Shown: positions 49,363 to 62,419, counted from the first letter of the stretch. The stretch: 64,000 bases of DNA from Ursus arctos (GCF_023065955.2 NW_026623078.1:9124199-9188198); one strand, 5' to 3'. Program-made: numbers and translations. The notes: generated by a model from the letters alone, not told the origin.

Positions 49363-50640
49363 GAAAAATTACTAATTAAACAAACAATTACCATTGATTT
49401 TCTTTGGGTCATAATAGGATATGTGTTTTGTGAAATAATTTTTAGAATGGAAAAAGAAGCTAAGTTACATATTTTTGCTCTTAGAAGAGAGATCTTCTAG
49501 GGAGAACCAACTATGAACACATTTAGTCATCTGTGAAACAAATGGGTTTGAAATTTGAAAAAAAAATCCATTATTGGAAGATTATATGCTATGTTTGTCT
49601 TATTGTCGAAAATTGGTACTGTACCAACTAAAGCTTGATATAAAGTCACTGTCACATATGCTTAATAAAAATTTGCAATAGGTCAGACTTCTGTTTGGCA
49701 TATGAAATTCAGAGAGATTCACAAAGGATCCTATCTCTACGAAAGGCAGCAGGTAACTAAACAGCCAGTTATGCCAAAATTAGCTTGACCCGATATCTTT
49801 GATAGGCCAAATTCTAGAATGTGAAAATGTTTTATAGGATACAGACTTTCTTTTAATATTTATGGTAGTAGTGATGTGTTGCTTATGCACATTACAATAC
49901 TATAAATAGCCAGGTTTTATTTCTTAAATGAGGACCACATTTTACAAAGAAGCATGTTTTTGTTTATTTCACTTGTCACCTTGGAAAAGTGGATAACTAG
50001 AGTACAATGAAACTTCCTTGGATGAAGCTGTATCTTTAGTCTTTGTGTTTCTCAGCAAATGGTTAATCTGTAAGAACCGGTGTTCTACCGAAAAATTTTA
50101 ACACAAATGCGTATTTATCTTTGTCTTTGGTAAAAATAGAATGTGTTCTGATAAAATTTCCCATGCTCTACTTTATAGGCAAAACAGAGCTCTTGGGGGA
50201 CAGTATGCAAGAAATAACCCAAGAGGAAAGCCAGAAACAAACAAACAAAACTTCACATAAAATGAAAAGGAATGATTCTTTCATCTTCTAAAAGCTGACA
50301 TGAGGACTCCCACAGACCATCTTTCTAGTGAAACAACCATAATTAGTGAAAATGATAGAAAAAAAAAAACTAAAGTCTCTGCACATTGTCTTAAGGGCAT
50401 TCAGCAAATGGAGAAGCATTTATTCAAACCTACTAAATCCCAGTAAGAGCAGTTAGGGGATGTGGCATTTGAGCCCTGACCTACCCACTTCTGCTCATCA
50501 GCTCAGCATTTCAGAAGCTCTACTCTTGGCCAGTCAGCTCAGAACACAGGGCTCCCCCTCCTAACACTGGCTGAGAGATCCTTTCTTCACACAGCCCCCC
50601 ATAGAGGGCAGAAACTATATTCCAGGAAAGCCAAGTCCAG
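49363..50640. other. Intergenic DNA, nothing recognised
   Basis: AT-rich, no named element and no credible reading frame. Confidence 0.45.
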
Positions 50641-50644
50641 CATC

Positions 50645-50910
50645 ATATAAAGTATGATACATTCTAAGTGAGATTTATCCCAGGAATTCAAGGTGGTTTA
50701 AAAGAAAAGAATCAATTTGGGTAATATATTATATCAAAGAATAAAGAACAAAAACCACATGGTCATCTCAACTGGTACCAAAAAAGCTTTTGACAAAATT
50801 CAATACCTTATTATGATAGAAACACAGGACACACTAGAGTGGAAGAAAGCCTCCTAACCTCATAAAGAGCATCTATGGAAAGCCCATAGCTAGCATTCTT
50901 AATGGTGAGT
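50645..50910 (+). mobile_element. L1 ORF2 fragment, plus
   Basis: 'gatttatcccaggaattcaa', 'catggtcatctcaactggta', 'aaagcttttgacaaaattca' (the KAFDKIQ region of reverse transcriptase) and 'catctatggaaagcccatag'. About 265 bp, frames broken. Confidence 0.85.
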
Positions 50911-52176
50911 GATTAAAACATTTTCCTCCTGAAAAATGTGTATTCTTAGTAAGCATCCAAAATGATTCTAATGTAATTGGTCCATAGACCTGCATTTGGC
51001 AATCTCTGTAAGATGAGAAAAAGTAGGGTTTCTTATCTGGTGCAATTAGAACAAAGAATTAACATCGGCTACAGAGGACAATCACTAAATGATATGCACA
51101 GACCTTAACCTTTTCACAAATGTGACTAAGCTCAGGATACACCAAAGGTAACAAGGCTTTTGGTGCAAGCAGTTTATTTAGGGACCTGCGGTGCTTCTAA
51201 GAAGCAGAAGTACAGGAACAGCAAGACCAAAGTACCTATACAGAAAGAGTAAAATGAATACTTGCTATGTGAGTTGAGGACCCTATTCACCCAGGGCCTA
51301 CATGGGTCTGTCCTTTGCCCCTGTGTCTGAGATCAGAAGTGGGAGAGAAATGTGAATTGGAGCCCTAATGACATCTACAAATATTGACCCTGTTCAATAA
51401 CATAATATTTTAAGTCATACCAACATTTATTCATTCCTCAATCTTTCAATATTGGATAAGTACCACACAGCTTGGCTTAAATGTGATTTCTTGTGGGGGT
51501 CCTTTGCCACTAACTTAACTTCTCTTTGTTTTAATTTCCCTATATTAACATTAGGATAATTCTAGTAACTCACTTGCTTTATAAGGAATAAATAATTATT
51601 ACCTACAAAGCTAAGGAAAAATTTGTGACACAATTTGAGTTCTCAATAGATATTATCCTTTTGTATTATAAGACTAACTACATTTACCTGTGGTTATTGC
51701 ACTAAACACAGCCATAATGATTTGCACTTTTACTTATTTTAAAGTGGATCAAATTTTAGATGACCTATGGAGCAACGAAAATCAGAATGCGTCTTGGTTT
51801 TTATAGGATTTTTCTTCAATCCTTTGTTTGTCCACACCACAATTTAATATTAGTGATTTGCCTTCACTGAGCCTTTCTGGAGCATTCAATACAACTTTTT
51901 AATTACTGTATTTAGTTATATTTTTGAAAACACAATATACATACCATACATTATTCAAAAAGCACAGTGACTGGGCTATCTCCCTTCCCCGTCCCTGGGC
52001 CTCTCGGGTTAATCCCCAGATTAAGCAGTTTTTCTGATTTTCTCACATTTCCTAGTAGAGATAATCTATGCTTCAGAAGCATTTTATTTTGTTTTTTGTT
52101 TGTTTTTCTCCACATAGGTAAAACTTCAAATTTGTGGCTTTTTATACCAAAGGTAGCATAGTATGTATAAGTTTTG
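50911..52176. other. Intergenic DNA, nothing recognised
   Basis: Unique AT-rich spacer between L1 fragments. Confidence 0.45.
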
Positions 52177-52177
52177 A

Positions 52178-52537
52178 GACTATGCTAAGTGAAGTAAGTC
52201 AAGCAGAGAAAGACAATTGTCATATGGTTTCACTCATTTATGGAACATAAGAAATAGGAAGATTGGTAGGAGAAGGAAGGGAAGAATGAAGGGGGGGTAA
52301 TCAGAAGGGGGAATGAACCATGACAGACTGTTGACTCTGGGAAACAAACTGAGGGCTTCAGAGGGGAGGGGGGTGGAGGATTGGGATAGGCCGGTGATAG
52401 GTATTAAGGAGGGCACATATTGCATGGTGCAATGGGTGTTATACGCAAATTATGAGTCATGGAACATTGCATCAAAAACTGGGGATGTACTGTATGGTGA
52501 CTAACATAATGTAATAAAAATTATAAATAAAAAAAAG
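52178..52537 (+). mobile_element. Carnivore L1, 5'-truncated 3' end, plus
   Basis: Starts in the last ORF2 codons ('ctatgctaagtgaagtaagt'), then the 3' UTR ('gtttcactcatttatggaac', 'gggcacatattgcatggtgc') and a short A tail. Possible short duplication 'aagttttg'. Confidence 0.93.
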
Positions 52538-52559
52538 TTTTGTCATTGATTCTGTTTTT

Positions 52560-52923
52560 CTCTCAGAACTTGAAATTTTATCTTTTTCTTGGTTTAATAT
52601 AATTTTTATTGAGATATAAAGCACTGATCTGTACACAGTTGAATACATTTGGAAAAATATATTTACCTGAGAGAAACCACTATCACACAAATCAGTTTTT
52701 CTTGTTCTTAAGCTTTCTACCTGTGCAAGCACATACAATGTTCTCTTGGTTTATTTTGTTCAGCAAATTGGTGGAGATTCATCTCTCTTATTGTGCATAT
52801 AGCAACAGTCTATTCCTTTTTATTGCTGTACAGTCTTGTGTTGTATGACTATATGATCATTTGTTTATCCATTCACTTACTGATGAATATTTTTAAATTA
52901 ACTTTAATGAGATATAGTTTTTT
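52560..52923 (-). mobile_element. Old L1M 3' region, minus
   Basis: 'tttattgagatataaagcac', 'ttgtttatccattcacttac' and neighbours match antisense L1M 3' UTR text. A similar old L1M copy at 52900-59720 was split by the young L1. Confidence 0.55.
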
Positions 52924-53212
52924 TTATATATTTTTTTAATAATTTTTATTTTGTTATATTAGTCACCATACAGTACATCCTCAGTTTTTGATACAATGTT
53001 CCATGATTCATTATTTGCATATAACACCCAGTGCACCATGCAATATATGCCCTCCTTAATATCCATTACTGGCCTATCCCAATCCCCCAACTCCCTCCCC
53101 TCTGAAGCCCTCAGTTTGTTTCCCAGAGTCAACAGTCTCTCATGGTTCATTCCTCCTTCTGTTTACCCCCCCTTCATTCTTCCCTTCCTTCTCCTACCAA
53201 TCTTCCTATTTC

Positions 53213-56200
53213 TTATGTTCCATAAATGAGTGAAACCATATGATAATTGTCTTTCTCTGCTTGACTTATTTCACTTAGCATAATCTCCTCCAGTCCCGGC
53301 CATGTTGCTGGAAATGTTGTGTAATCGTTTTTTCTGATGGCTGAGTAATATTCCATTGTATATATGGACCACATCTTCTTTATCCAGTCATCTGTTGAAG
53401 GGCATCTCGGCTCCTTCCACGGTTTAGCTATTGTGGACAATGCTAATATGAACATTGGAGTGCATATGGCCCTTCTCTTCACTACGTCTGTATCTTTGGG
53501 GGTAAATACACAGTACTGCAATTCCTGGATCATAGAGTAGTTCAATTTTTAACTTTCTAAGGGACCTCCACACTGTTTTCCAAAGTGGCTGTACCAACTT
53601 GCGTTCCCACCAACAGTGTAAGAGGGATCCCCCTTCTCCACATCCTCTCCAACATTTGTTGTTTCCTGCCTTGTCAATTTTTGCCATTCTAACTGGCGTA
53701 AGGTGGTATCACAAGGTGGTTTTGATTTGAATTTCCCTGATGGCTAATGATTTTGAACATTTCTTCATGTGTCTGTTAGTCATTTTCATGGCTTCACTGG
53801 AAAAGTGTCTGTTCATATCTTCTGCCCATTTTTTGATTTGATTATTTGTTTCACGTGTATTGAGTTTGAGAAGTTCTTTGTAGATCTTGGATACCAGTCT
53901 TTTATCTGTAGTGTCATTTGCAAATATCCTCTCCCATTCTGTGGACTGTCTCATTTTTTTTTGACTGTTTCCTTGGCTGTGCAGAAGCTTTTGATCTTGA
54001 TGAAGTCCCACAAGTTCATTTTTTCTTTTGTTTCTCTTGCCTTAGGAGACGTGTCATGAAAAAAGTTGGTGTGGCCGATGTCAAAGAGGTTGCAGCCTAT
54101 GCTCCCCTCTAGGATTTTGATGGATTCCTGTCTCACATCGAGGTCTTTCGTCCATTTGGAGTTTATCTTTGTGTATGGTGTGAGAGAGTGGTCAAGTTTA
54201 ATTCTTTTGCATATAGCTGTCCAATTTTCCCAGCACCATTTATTGAAGAGACTCTCTTTTTTCCACTGGATGTTTTTCCCTGCTTTGTCAAAGATTAGTT
54301 GCCCAAAGAGCCGAGGGTCCATTGCTGCGTTCTCTGTTCTGTTCCATTGGTCTATGTGTCTGTTTTTGTGCAGTACCATGCTGTCTTTACGATCACAGCT
54401 TTGTAGTACAGCTTGAAATCTGGCAATGTGTTGGCCCCAGCTTTGTTTTTCCTTTTCAACAATTCCTTGGTGATTCGGGGTCTTTTCTGGTTCCACACAA
54501 ATTTAAGGGCTTTTGTTCCAGTTCTTTGAAAAATGTCATTGGTATTTTGATCAGGATGACATTGAAAGGGTAGATTGCTCTGGGTAGCATGGACATTTTT
54601 TTTTTTAAGATTTTATTTATTTATTCAACAGAGATAGAGACAGCCAGCGAGAGAGGGAACACAAGCAGGGGGAGTGGGAGAGGAAGAAGCAGGCTCCTAG
54701 TGGAGGAGCCTGATGTGGGGCTCGATCCCATAACGCCGGGATCACGCCCTGAGCCGAAGGCAGACGCCTAACCACTGTGCCACCCAGGCGCCCCGGTAGC
54801 ATGGACATTTTAACTATGTTTATTCTTCCGATCCATGAACATGGAATATTTTCCATCTTTTTGTGTCTTCTTCAATGTCTTTCAAGAGTGATTTGTAGTT
54901 TCTAGAATATAGATCCTTTACATCTCTGGTTAAGAATTCCGAGATAACGTATGATTTGTGGTGCTATTGTAAATGGAATGGATTCCCTAATTTCTCCTTC
55001 TTCAGTCTCATTGTTAGTGTATAGAAATGCAACTGATTTCTGAGCATTGATTTTGTATCCCACCACATTACTGAATTGCTCTCTAACTTCTAATAGTTTG
55101 GGAGTGGCTTCTTTTGGGTTTTCCATATAGAGTATCATGTCATCTGTGAAGAGAGACAGTTTGACTTCTTCTTTGCCGATTTGGATACCTTTTATCCCTT
55201 TTTGTTGTCTGATTGCTGTTGCAAGGACTTCTAGTACTATGTTGACTAACAGTGGCGAGAGTGGGCATCCTTGTCGTGTTCCTGATCTTAAGGGAAAGGC
55301 TTTCAGCTTTTCCCCATTGAGATGATATTCACTGTAGGCTTTTCATAGATGGTTTTTATGAAATTGAGGAATGTACCCTCTATCCCTACACTCTGAAGGC
55401 TTTTAATCAGGAAAGGATGCTGTATTTTGTCAAATGCTTTTCCTGCATCAATTGAGAGGATCATATGGTTCTTGACACTTTTCTTGTTGATATGATCTAT
55501 CACACTGATCCATTTGCGAATATTGAACTACTTGGTCTTTTCCTTCTGTTTCTATTTTTTAAACAGCTTCAGGAGAATATGTATTATTTCTTCTTTGAAT
55601 GTTTCATAGAATTTCCTGGGGAATCCGTCAGGCCCCGGGCTCTTGATTTTGGGGAGGGTTTTGATCACTGCTTCATTCTCTTCATAATTAATCGGTCTGT
55701 TTAAATAATCAGTTTCTTCCTGTTTCAGTCTTGGTAGTTTATAGGTTTCCAGGAAGGCATCCATTTCTTCCAGGTTGCTTAATTCATTGGCATAAAGCTG
55801 TTGATAAAAGTTTCTAATGATCCTTCCTATTTCATTGGTGTTGGTTGTGATCTCTTCCCTTTCATTCATAATTTTATTAATTTGGGTCCTTTCTCTTTTC
55901 TTTTGAATAAGTCTGGCCAGTGGTTTATCGATCTTATTTATTCGTTCAAAGAACCAGCTTCTAGTTCTGTTGATCTGCTCTACTGTGCTCCTGGTTTCTA
56001 ATTCATTGATCTCTGCTCTAATCTTGATCACCTGCCTTCTCGTGCATGGGTTAGGCCTGTTCTTCTGTTCCAGCCCCAGCTTCTTGAGGTGAGAATATAA
56101 AAACTGCATTTTAGATTTTTCTATTCTTTTGAGTGAGGCTTAGATGGCTATGTATTTTCCCCTTAGGACCGCCTTTGCAGTGTCCCATAGGTTTTGGACT

Positions 56201-57048
56201 GATGTGTTTTCATTCTCATTGGTCTCCAGAAATTGTTTAAACTGATTTTTACTTTCCAGGTTTACCCAATCATTCTTGAGCAGGATGGTTCTTAGTTTCC
56301 AAGTGTTTGAGTGTCTTCCAAATTTTTCCTTGTGATTGAGTTCCAGTTTCAAAGCATTGTGGTCTGAGAATATGAAGGGAATAATCTCATTTTTTTGGTA
56401 TTGGTTGAGACCTGTTTTGTGACCCAGTATATGGTCTGTTCTGGAGAATGTTCCATGTGCATTCGAAAAGAATGAGTATTCTGTTGTGCTGGCGTGTAGT
56501 GTTCTATATATATCTATGAGGTCCTTCTGGTCCAGTATGTCATTCAAAGCTCTTGTTTCTTTGTTGATTTTCTGCTTAGGTGATCTGTCTATAGCTGAGA
56601 GCAGAGTGTTGAGGTCCCCTACTATTAATGTATTATTATCTATATGTCTCTTTATTCTGGTTAAGAGTTGGCTTGTATATCTTACTGCTCCCCTGTTGGG
56701 GGCATAGATATTTATAATTGTCATATCCACTTGTTGGATACATCCTTTAAGAATAATATAGTGTCCTTCTGTATCTCTAACTACAGTCTTTAGTTTAAAA
56801 TCTAATCTGTCTGATATGAAAATTGCTACCCCAGCTTTCTTTTGAGGTCTATTGGCATAAAAAATGGTTTTCCATCCCTTTACTTTCAGTCTGGATGTAT
56901 CTTTAGGTTCAAAATGAGTCTCTTGTAGACAGCAAATGCATGGGTCTTGTCTTTTTATCCAATCTGTAACCCTATGGCATTTTATGGGAGCATTTAGGCC
57001 ATTCTCATTGAGAGTGATTATTGAGAGATATGATTTTAGTGATGTCAT
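53213..57048 (-). pseudogene. L1 ORF2p remnant (endonuclease and reverse transcriptase)
   Basis: The first 302 codons (57048-56140) are open and form a complete AP-type endonuclease domain: LNENGLN, QETHF, IYAPN, VGDLNT, SRTDHILG and FSDHNALKLEL are all present. Then come broken pieces: linker and RT start with [12 protein letters not shown] (56109-55552), [14 protein letters not shown] (55503-55303), the RT catalytic box as FTDDMILY (about 55150), SINE insertion (54600-54794), and the C-terminal part ending with DNYHMVSLIYGT. At least five stops or frame changes lie between. Confidence 0.9.
54600..54794 (-). mobile_element. SINEC (arctoid type) nested in L1, minus
   Basis: Poly(T) start, 'aagattttatttatttattc', 'gagacagccagcgagagagg', 'gggatcacgccctgagccga' and 'ggcgcccc' end. 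Perfect 17-bp target duplication 'ggtagcatggacatttt' at 54583-54599 and 54795-54811, within ORF2. Younger than the L1. Confidence 0.97.
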
Positions 57049-57114
57049 GTTGCCTGTGAAGTCTTTTTTTCTATACAGTGTAAATTTCTGTTCAGTATCA
57101 CTCTTGGGGCCTTT

Positions 57115-58022
57115 TTACTTTTATAGAACCCCCCTTAATATCTCATGTAGGGCTGGTTTGGTGGTAATGAATGCCTTCAGTTTCTGCTAATCCTGGAAGG
57201 TCCTTATCTCTCCATCAATTCTGAATGGCAGCCTCCTGGATAAAGGATCCTTGGCTGCATGTTCTTCTCGGATAGAGCTTTGAAAATACCCTGCCAACCC
57301 TTTGTAGCCTGCCAAGTCTCTGTAGACAGGTTTGACGTTATTCTGATATTTTTCCCTCTGTATATAAGGATTTTCTTCCCCCTGGCCGCTTTCAATACTG
57401 TATCCTTGGATATAATGTTTGCGAATTGCACTATGATGTGACGTCGTGTAGGTCTGTTCTCATTGACCTTGGGAGGGGTCCTCTCTGCTTCTTGGACATG
57501 AATGTTTGTTTCCTTTGCCAGATTAGGGAAGTTCTCAGCTACAATTTGTTCAAATATCTCTTCTAGACCTCTCTCTTTCTCCACCCCCTCAGGGATGCCA
57601 ATGATTCTGACATTGGAACCTTTCATTGAGTCCAGTAATCTCCCATAATCTGCATTCTTGAGGTTGGATTTTTTTGAGACAAGTTTCTGTTTTAGCTTTC
57701 TCTTCTACCATCCCATCCTCCAATTCACTAATTCATTCTTCTGCCTCATTTACCCTGGCTGTCAGATCATCTAGTTTAGACTGCATTTGATTCATAGCAT
57801 TTTTAATTTATGCCAGGTCGCTCTCATTTCTGCACTTAGAGATTCTATATTCTCATTAATATTTTCATTAATAGTTTTTTCAAGCCTACACATCATCTTG
57901 ACCATTGTTACTCTGAACTCCATTTCTGACAATTTGGTTATATCCATATCCATCAGTTCTGTGGCAGAGGCCACAGACTCATTATCTTTTCTTTGCTGGG
58001 GGGGATTTCTCCTCCTCGTCAT
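57115..58022 (-). pseudogene. L1 ORF1p remnant
   Basis: Starts MTRRRNPPQQRK, then a helical stretch rich in Glu/Lys/Leu (57792 on), and an RRM plus C-terminal domain at 57626-57204 with 'RIIGIPEG', 'RRHIIVQF' and 'MQPRILYPGG'. The first part closes near 57792 and the last part ends in a frameshift after ILYP. ORF1p is the RNA-binding chaperone of the L1 particle; this copy is broken. Confidence 0.85.
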
Positions 58023-59209
58023 TCTGATGAGGAGAGGTTGTGGGTATGCACAGAGCCCAAATTGTTGACCAGGTCCCAGGCAGTGTGCACTTGTTTTATA
58101 GGGACCTTGGGTATGTGGGCTTCTTGATTTTTCAGTCTGCCTTCTGGGGGAGGGGCCTGCCATGCTGATATTCAGGCAACCCTGTTTGGGTGGAGTTGCC
58201 CCATCCCCTGCAAGGGGGGATGGGGATGGGCACAATGTGAGCCAGTATTTCTGGGCTTTTGTTCTCTGGTGGCATTCCCTGGCGGTTTTCTGTGCCTCTT
58301 CTGAGAGTCAGAGCAGCAGTGGCCGAATCCTAGCCTCTGTCTCAGAACAGAGAGATCGCAGTCTGCTCTCCACTGAGCTCTCTTGGCCACTTTAACTCTC
58401 TTTCTGTCGGTGCTGCTACAAAACCTGCAGGGTCCCAGGATGTGTGCCCCACAGCTAGTGTCCCAGCCTTCACTTTCAGGGCCTGCATGCCTCTGTCCTT
58501 TGTGCTTCTTACACCGCCAGCCGTCCCTGGTTCCCGTGCACGCTCCCGAGCTCCCTGTTTCAGTATTTTTCGCGTGGGCTCTGGAGCACCGTGCATGCTC
58601 CTGAGCTCTCAGTTTCAGTCTAGTTTGAGTGTGCACTCCGGAGCTCCGGTTTTCGGTTTGGACACACGCGCACTCCCGAGCTCCCAGTTTTCAGTCTGGT
58701 CACGCACGCATTCCCGGGTTCACGGTCTCAGTCTGCTCTCTCATGGGTGTCGGTCCTCAAGTGGCCCACTCCCCCAGTGCATATGGCCACTGCCTCCTGG
58801 TGCCCAGGTGCGTCAGCTCCCTCCCCCTTCCGTTTATCTTCCGATATCTGTGCACGGATTCACGGCTTCCCATTTAGTACCTCAAAATTCAGCGCTGGAG
58901 ATGTTCATTTGTAGAGATCCAGATGTATCTTCCTGCGTCTCAGGCTGATTCCGTGGGTTTTCAGGATGATCTGGTAGATATCCAGCTCCACTCAGGGGAC
59001 CAACTGAGAAAGGGGTCCCCTAATTCTCTGCCCTCTTTTCTCCTCCTTGCAGAAAGTGGTCGCTTTTCTGTTCATAGAGTTTCTGCTACTCCTTTCTTTG
59101 TTCTCCAATTGCGTTCATAGGTATTCAGAATGATTTGGTAGCTCTCCAGCTGAATTCCTGGACCAGACGAACTTTAGGTCTCCTGCTCCTCCACCATCTT
59201 GGAACGCCT

Positions 59210-59720
59210 TGAGATATAGTTTTTAAACAATAAATGCTCTCTTTTAAGTGTATGAGTCTATAATTCTATAAATCTGACTGTTTGTATGTGTGTATGTGTA
59301 TACAATCTGCATTCAGAACAGTTCCAGTTCCAGAACACCAGAAAGTTCCTTTATTTTGGTCCACAGTCCTAGCCCTTCAATGGGCAATCACTGTTTTGAG
59401 TTCCATAATTATAAAATTGTTTTGCTTCTTCTCACATTTCATTTACCTGGAATCCTGTAGTATCCACTCTTTTAAGTGTGTGGCTTCTTTTGCTCAGTAT
59501 ATTTTTTGAGATTCATCCATGTTGTATGTTCATATCTATTTACCAATGAGAATTATTTTATTTGTGGATATACTCCAAAATGTTCACTTGTTAATAGGCA
59601 TCTGGATTGTTTTATGTTGGGGTTATTATAAGTAAAGTTTCTATGAATATTTGTGTACAAATCTATTTGTGGATCTATATATTTAGTTATTTTGCATAAG
59701 TAGCTAGGCATGGGGTTGCT
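59210..59720 (-). mobile_element. Old L1M 3' UTR, minus
   Basis: 'cagaacaccagaaagttcct', 'gggcaatcactgttttgagt', 'ttgagattcatccatgttgt' and 'catctggattgttttatgtt' match antisense L1M terminal text. It is the right half of the element split by the full-length L1. Confidence 0.65.
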
Positions 59721-61665
59721 ACATCATTGTGTAGATGACAGTATATGTTTACTACATTTGTAGATATAAAAAGGCAGGTGTTGAAGTGAATATTATGGAT
59801 ATAGAATCAGATTATTAAATGAATTTTGAAAAAGTGGAAAAATAAACCGAAAATTATAAGATGTAATTTTCTAGGTAAAAATATAAAGGTGAAATATACT
59901 TAGGGAAAAATTAACTGCACATAGAGAGATGGAGATATCCATTTATGTCAATACATAAATGTGTTTTGTAGCCACAAAAAGCCAAACTGTACTTTCTCTT
60001 AGGAGAAATTTCTTCTTAGCCTTGCTATTTTTATAAATCAAGTAAAGATCATGTACTACTAAGTCATAGCCCAACTTAATTGCTCTTTCTTTGTATATTG
60101 TTACTTGGTAGAAATGAGTCTCTGGGAAGAAGTGTTTTAATTTATGAATTAGTTTCAGGCAGATGATTAAAATTGATAAGGCATGTGCACAAATCACTTT
60201 TCATATATCATTTAATTTTTAGGAAGCTCTTCAAAGTAGTATTAATAGTTCTCAGATGAGAGAGCTTTTCATATAAAATGTAGAGTAACTTCCCCAAGGT
60301 CATAAAGCCAAATTTGGACACTGAAATCTGGTTTCATTTTTACTCTTTTCCCTATATGACTTCCCTAATATACAGCAGTTGCTAGTCAGTGGGAATGTCA
60401 TTAATGAGTCACATATTGATTCTGATTATAATTTATTTACATTCTACTAAATTCCATTAGGATTTAAATGATTTCCTAAGAGAAATCAGAAATATTCAGA
60501 TGAAGACATTTATACATTTGTTTCTGTAGTACATTAAATGGGTCCTTTGCATCTTGAACTTGAAACCCTTATTCATATTGTCTAACTTCTCCCTGTAGAA
60601 AGGCTGGCTGACACTACTGGTCTTTACCAGGAAGAATCAATTCCAATCATATTCTCTTCCATGGTTAAAGTAAGGTTTACTTTGAGCTTATTTTGAACTT
60701 AAGAAAATCTTTCTACAGGAATAAGGCCATGTTACAAACACAAATATTATACCCAGATATGTGTTTCAGAATTGGTGTCAAGAGAGTTAAAACTGTTTAC
60801 ATTTAAATTGAGTAAACCTCGCCCTTCCTATTGTTAGACATAATCCTAATACATTGTTGGCTTTGATGGTTGCTCAGGGAGAACTGAAAGAATGATTAAT
60901 TCTTTGTATACATCCCATCCGAAGGGATATAAGTTTTATGTAGAAAGAATCAGCTCTCCAAACTCTTTTCCAATTTATTTTCAGCTTATCAGTTGAATGC
61001 ATGGTAGGGTTTAACAAATCACTAGCACTGAGTTTCCCTACTTTCCTTTTGAACAAATAAGTAAACTAGCAAGTGGGTTTCAGCCGGAAGTCACTTTGTC
61101 TGTGACTAAACACTGTCTGTCCCAAGTGTTTAATATGAAATAAGTTGTCCTTAAAAAGCTAGAAAACAGTAAAATTTTTAAAATAACAACTTTTGCTTTT
61201 ACATTTTAGTTTATTTATTCTTTCATTTTGTTTTAATCTTTTGATGTATTAAGAAATTATAAAGTAATTAATTGCCATATTAAGCAGCCCAGTCATATGT
61301 TTTCTGTGTCCATTTTGTTGTTGTTGTTCATTTATTGGAAGCTTTGTTAAAGGCTAAAAAAATACTAATTTGTAAGTACACCAATTATGTTTTCCCCTAA
61401 AGCTTATAGTTTCACTGGAGATTCTTTAGATACATGAAAAACTTACAGTTCATGCTTTAATTTTTTATTTATTGGATTCCCAGAAAAGTTGAAGCCTTTT
61501 TTCCCATATGCTAAATTACTAGGCACTATTTCTCATTAATGAAATGAAATTAAGGCCACCTCAAGGGCCTTAATGCCATCTATTTATTAGGATCATCAAT
61601 TGTTATTAACTTATATGAACTCCATATGAAAATATTAATACTTTTTATGTAACATTTCTTATAAA
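59721..61665. other. Intergenic DNA with a MIR trace
   Basis: AT-rich. At 60210-60370 'gtagagtaacttccccaagg' and 'catttttactcttttccct' resemble a MIR on the minus strand. Nothing else recognised. Confidence 0.45.
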
Positions 61666-61666
61666 A

Positions 61667-61669
<3 letters not shown>

Positions 61670-61719
<50 letters not shown>
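61670..61719. repeat. (TA)n microsatellite
   Basis: About 25 uninterrupted TA units. Confidence 0.97.
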
Positions 61720-61722
<3 letters not shown>

Positions 61723-61737
61723 AGATATAGAAGGATG

Positions 61738-61860
61738 AGTAGTGCAGTGGGTTTAATGATTAAAGATATATGTTTGGACCTTCTTATGTTTAGATTCAAA
61801 TCTTAGTTCAATTTATAATAAGCTTTGTGACTTTAGGAAAATTACCCAATGATAAAAATA
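61738..61860 (+). repeat. MIR SINE 5' part, plus
   Basis: 'gtagtgcagtgggtttaatg', 'gattcaaatcttagttcaa' and 'ctttgtgactttaggaaaa' follow the MIR consensus order. Confidence 0.65.
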
Positions 61861-61861
61861 A

Positions 61862-62030
61862 TATAGCAAAAATGTGTGATTTTACTATGTGTATGAAGTA
61901 GGAGAGATGAGAAACTCAAAGAATTTAAGTTGTCCATGGCAAGCAGCTAGTGGTATAGTCAGGAATAGAAACCATGTATTTCTTATCTCTGGGCTTATAC
62001 TATTAAAAACCATACTGTATTGCTTCTCTG
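61862..62030 (-). repeat. MIR SINE, minus
   Basis: 'gagatgagaaactcaaagaa', 'tggcaagcagctagtggtat', 'gggcttatactattaaaaac' match the reverse MIR. Directly adjacent to the plus-strand MIR. Confidence 0.65.
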
Positions 62031-62199
62031 ATGATACATACTATCATGGAAGAAGTTGAAATAATAAGATATCACTACATTATAAGATGATGAGGTAATA
62101 TTTATGGGATTTTTAGGAAGTGTGTAGCATGTAGTAACTCCTCAAACGGTGCCATTGATTATTATGTTTGTGTGAGGTCCACTCTTATGAATATATCCA

Positions 62200-62202
<3 letters not shown>

Positions 62203-62250
<48 letters not shown>

Positions 62251-62284
62251 ATCTATCTATCTATCTATCTATCATCATCTATCC
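62203..62284. repeat. (TATC)n tetranucleotide microsatellite
   Basis: About 18 TATC units with two 'atc' interruptions. Confidence 0.97.
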
Positions 62285-62419
62285 ATGTCTATTTTATATT
62301 CTCTATTGCTTCCAAAGAAGATTAGGAAGGCTTTTGTTATATATATTTTTTGTAATTCAAATTAACTATGTAATTAGAAAACATTTATTGAATATCTACA
62401 CTGTGATGCTTCCCTGGAG

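Larger units (their letters stand above)
52924..59209 (-). mobile_element. Full-length carnivore L1, minus, inactivated
   Basis: Bounded by a 15-bp target duplication 'tgagatatagttttt' (about 52908-52922 and 59210-59224). From the 5' end: UTR 59209-58023, with a 'ggcgttccaagatggtgg' start; ORF1 from ATG at 58022; ORF2 from 57048 to a stop at 53213; 3' UTR to an A-rich tail. Length is about 6.1 kb without the nested SINE, so no 5' truncation. ORF1 and ORF2 are broken by several stops and frameshifts, so it cannot move itself. Confidence 0.95.

Noticed and set aside
54066..54416. 116-codon and other plus-strand frames across the L1
   Set aside because: They are antisense shadows of ORF2 remnants on the minus strand.
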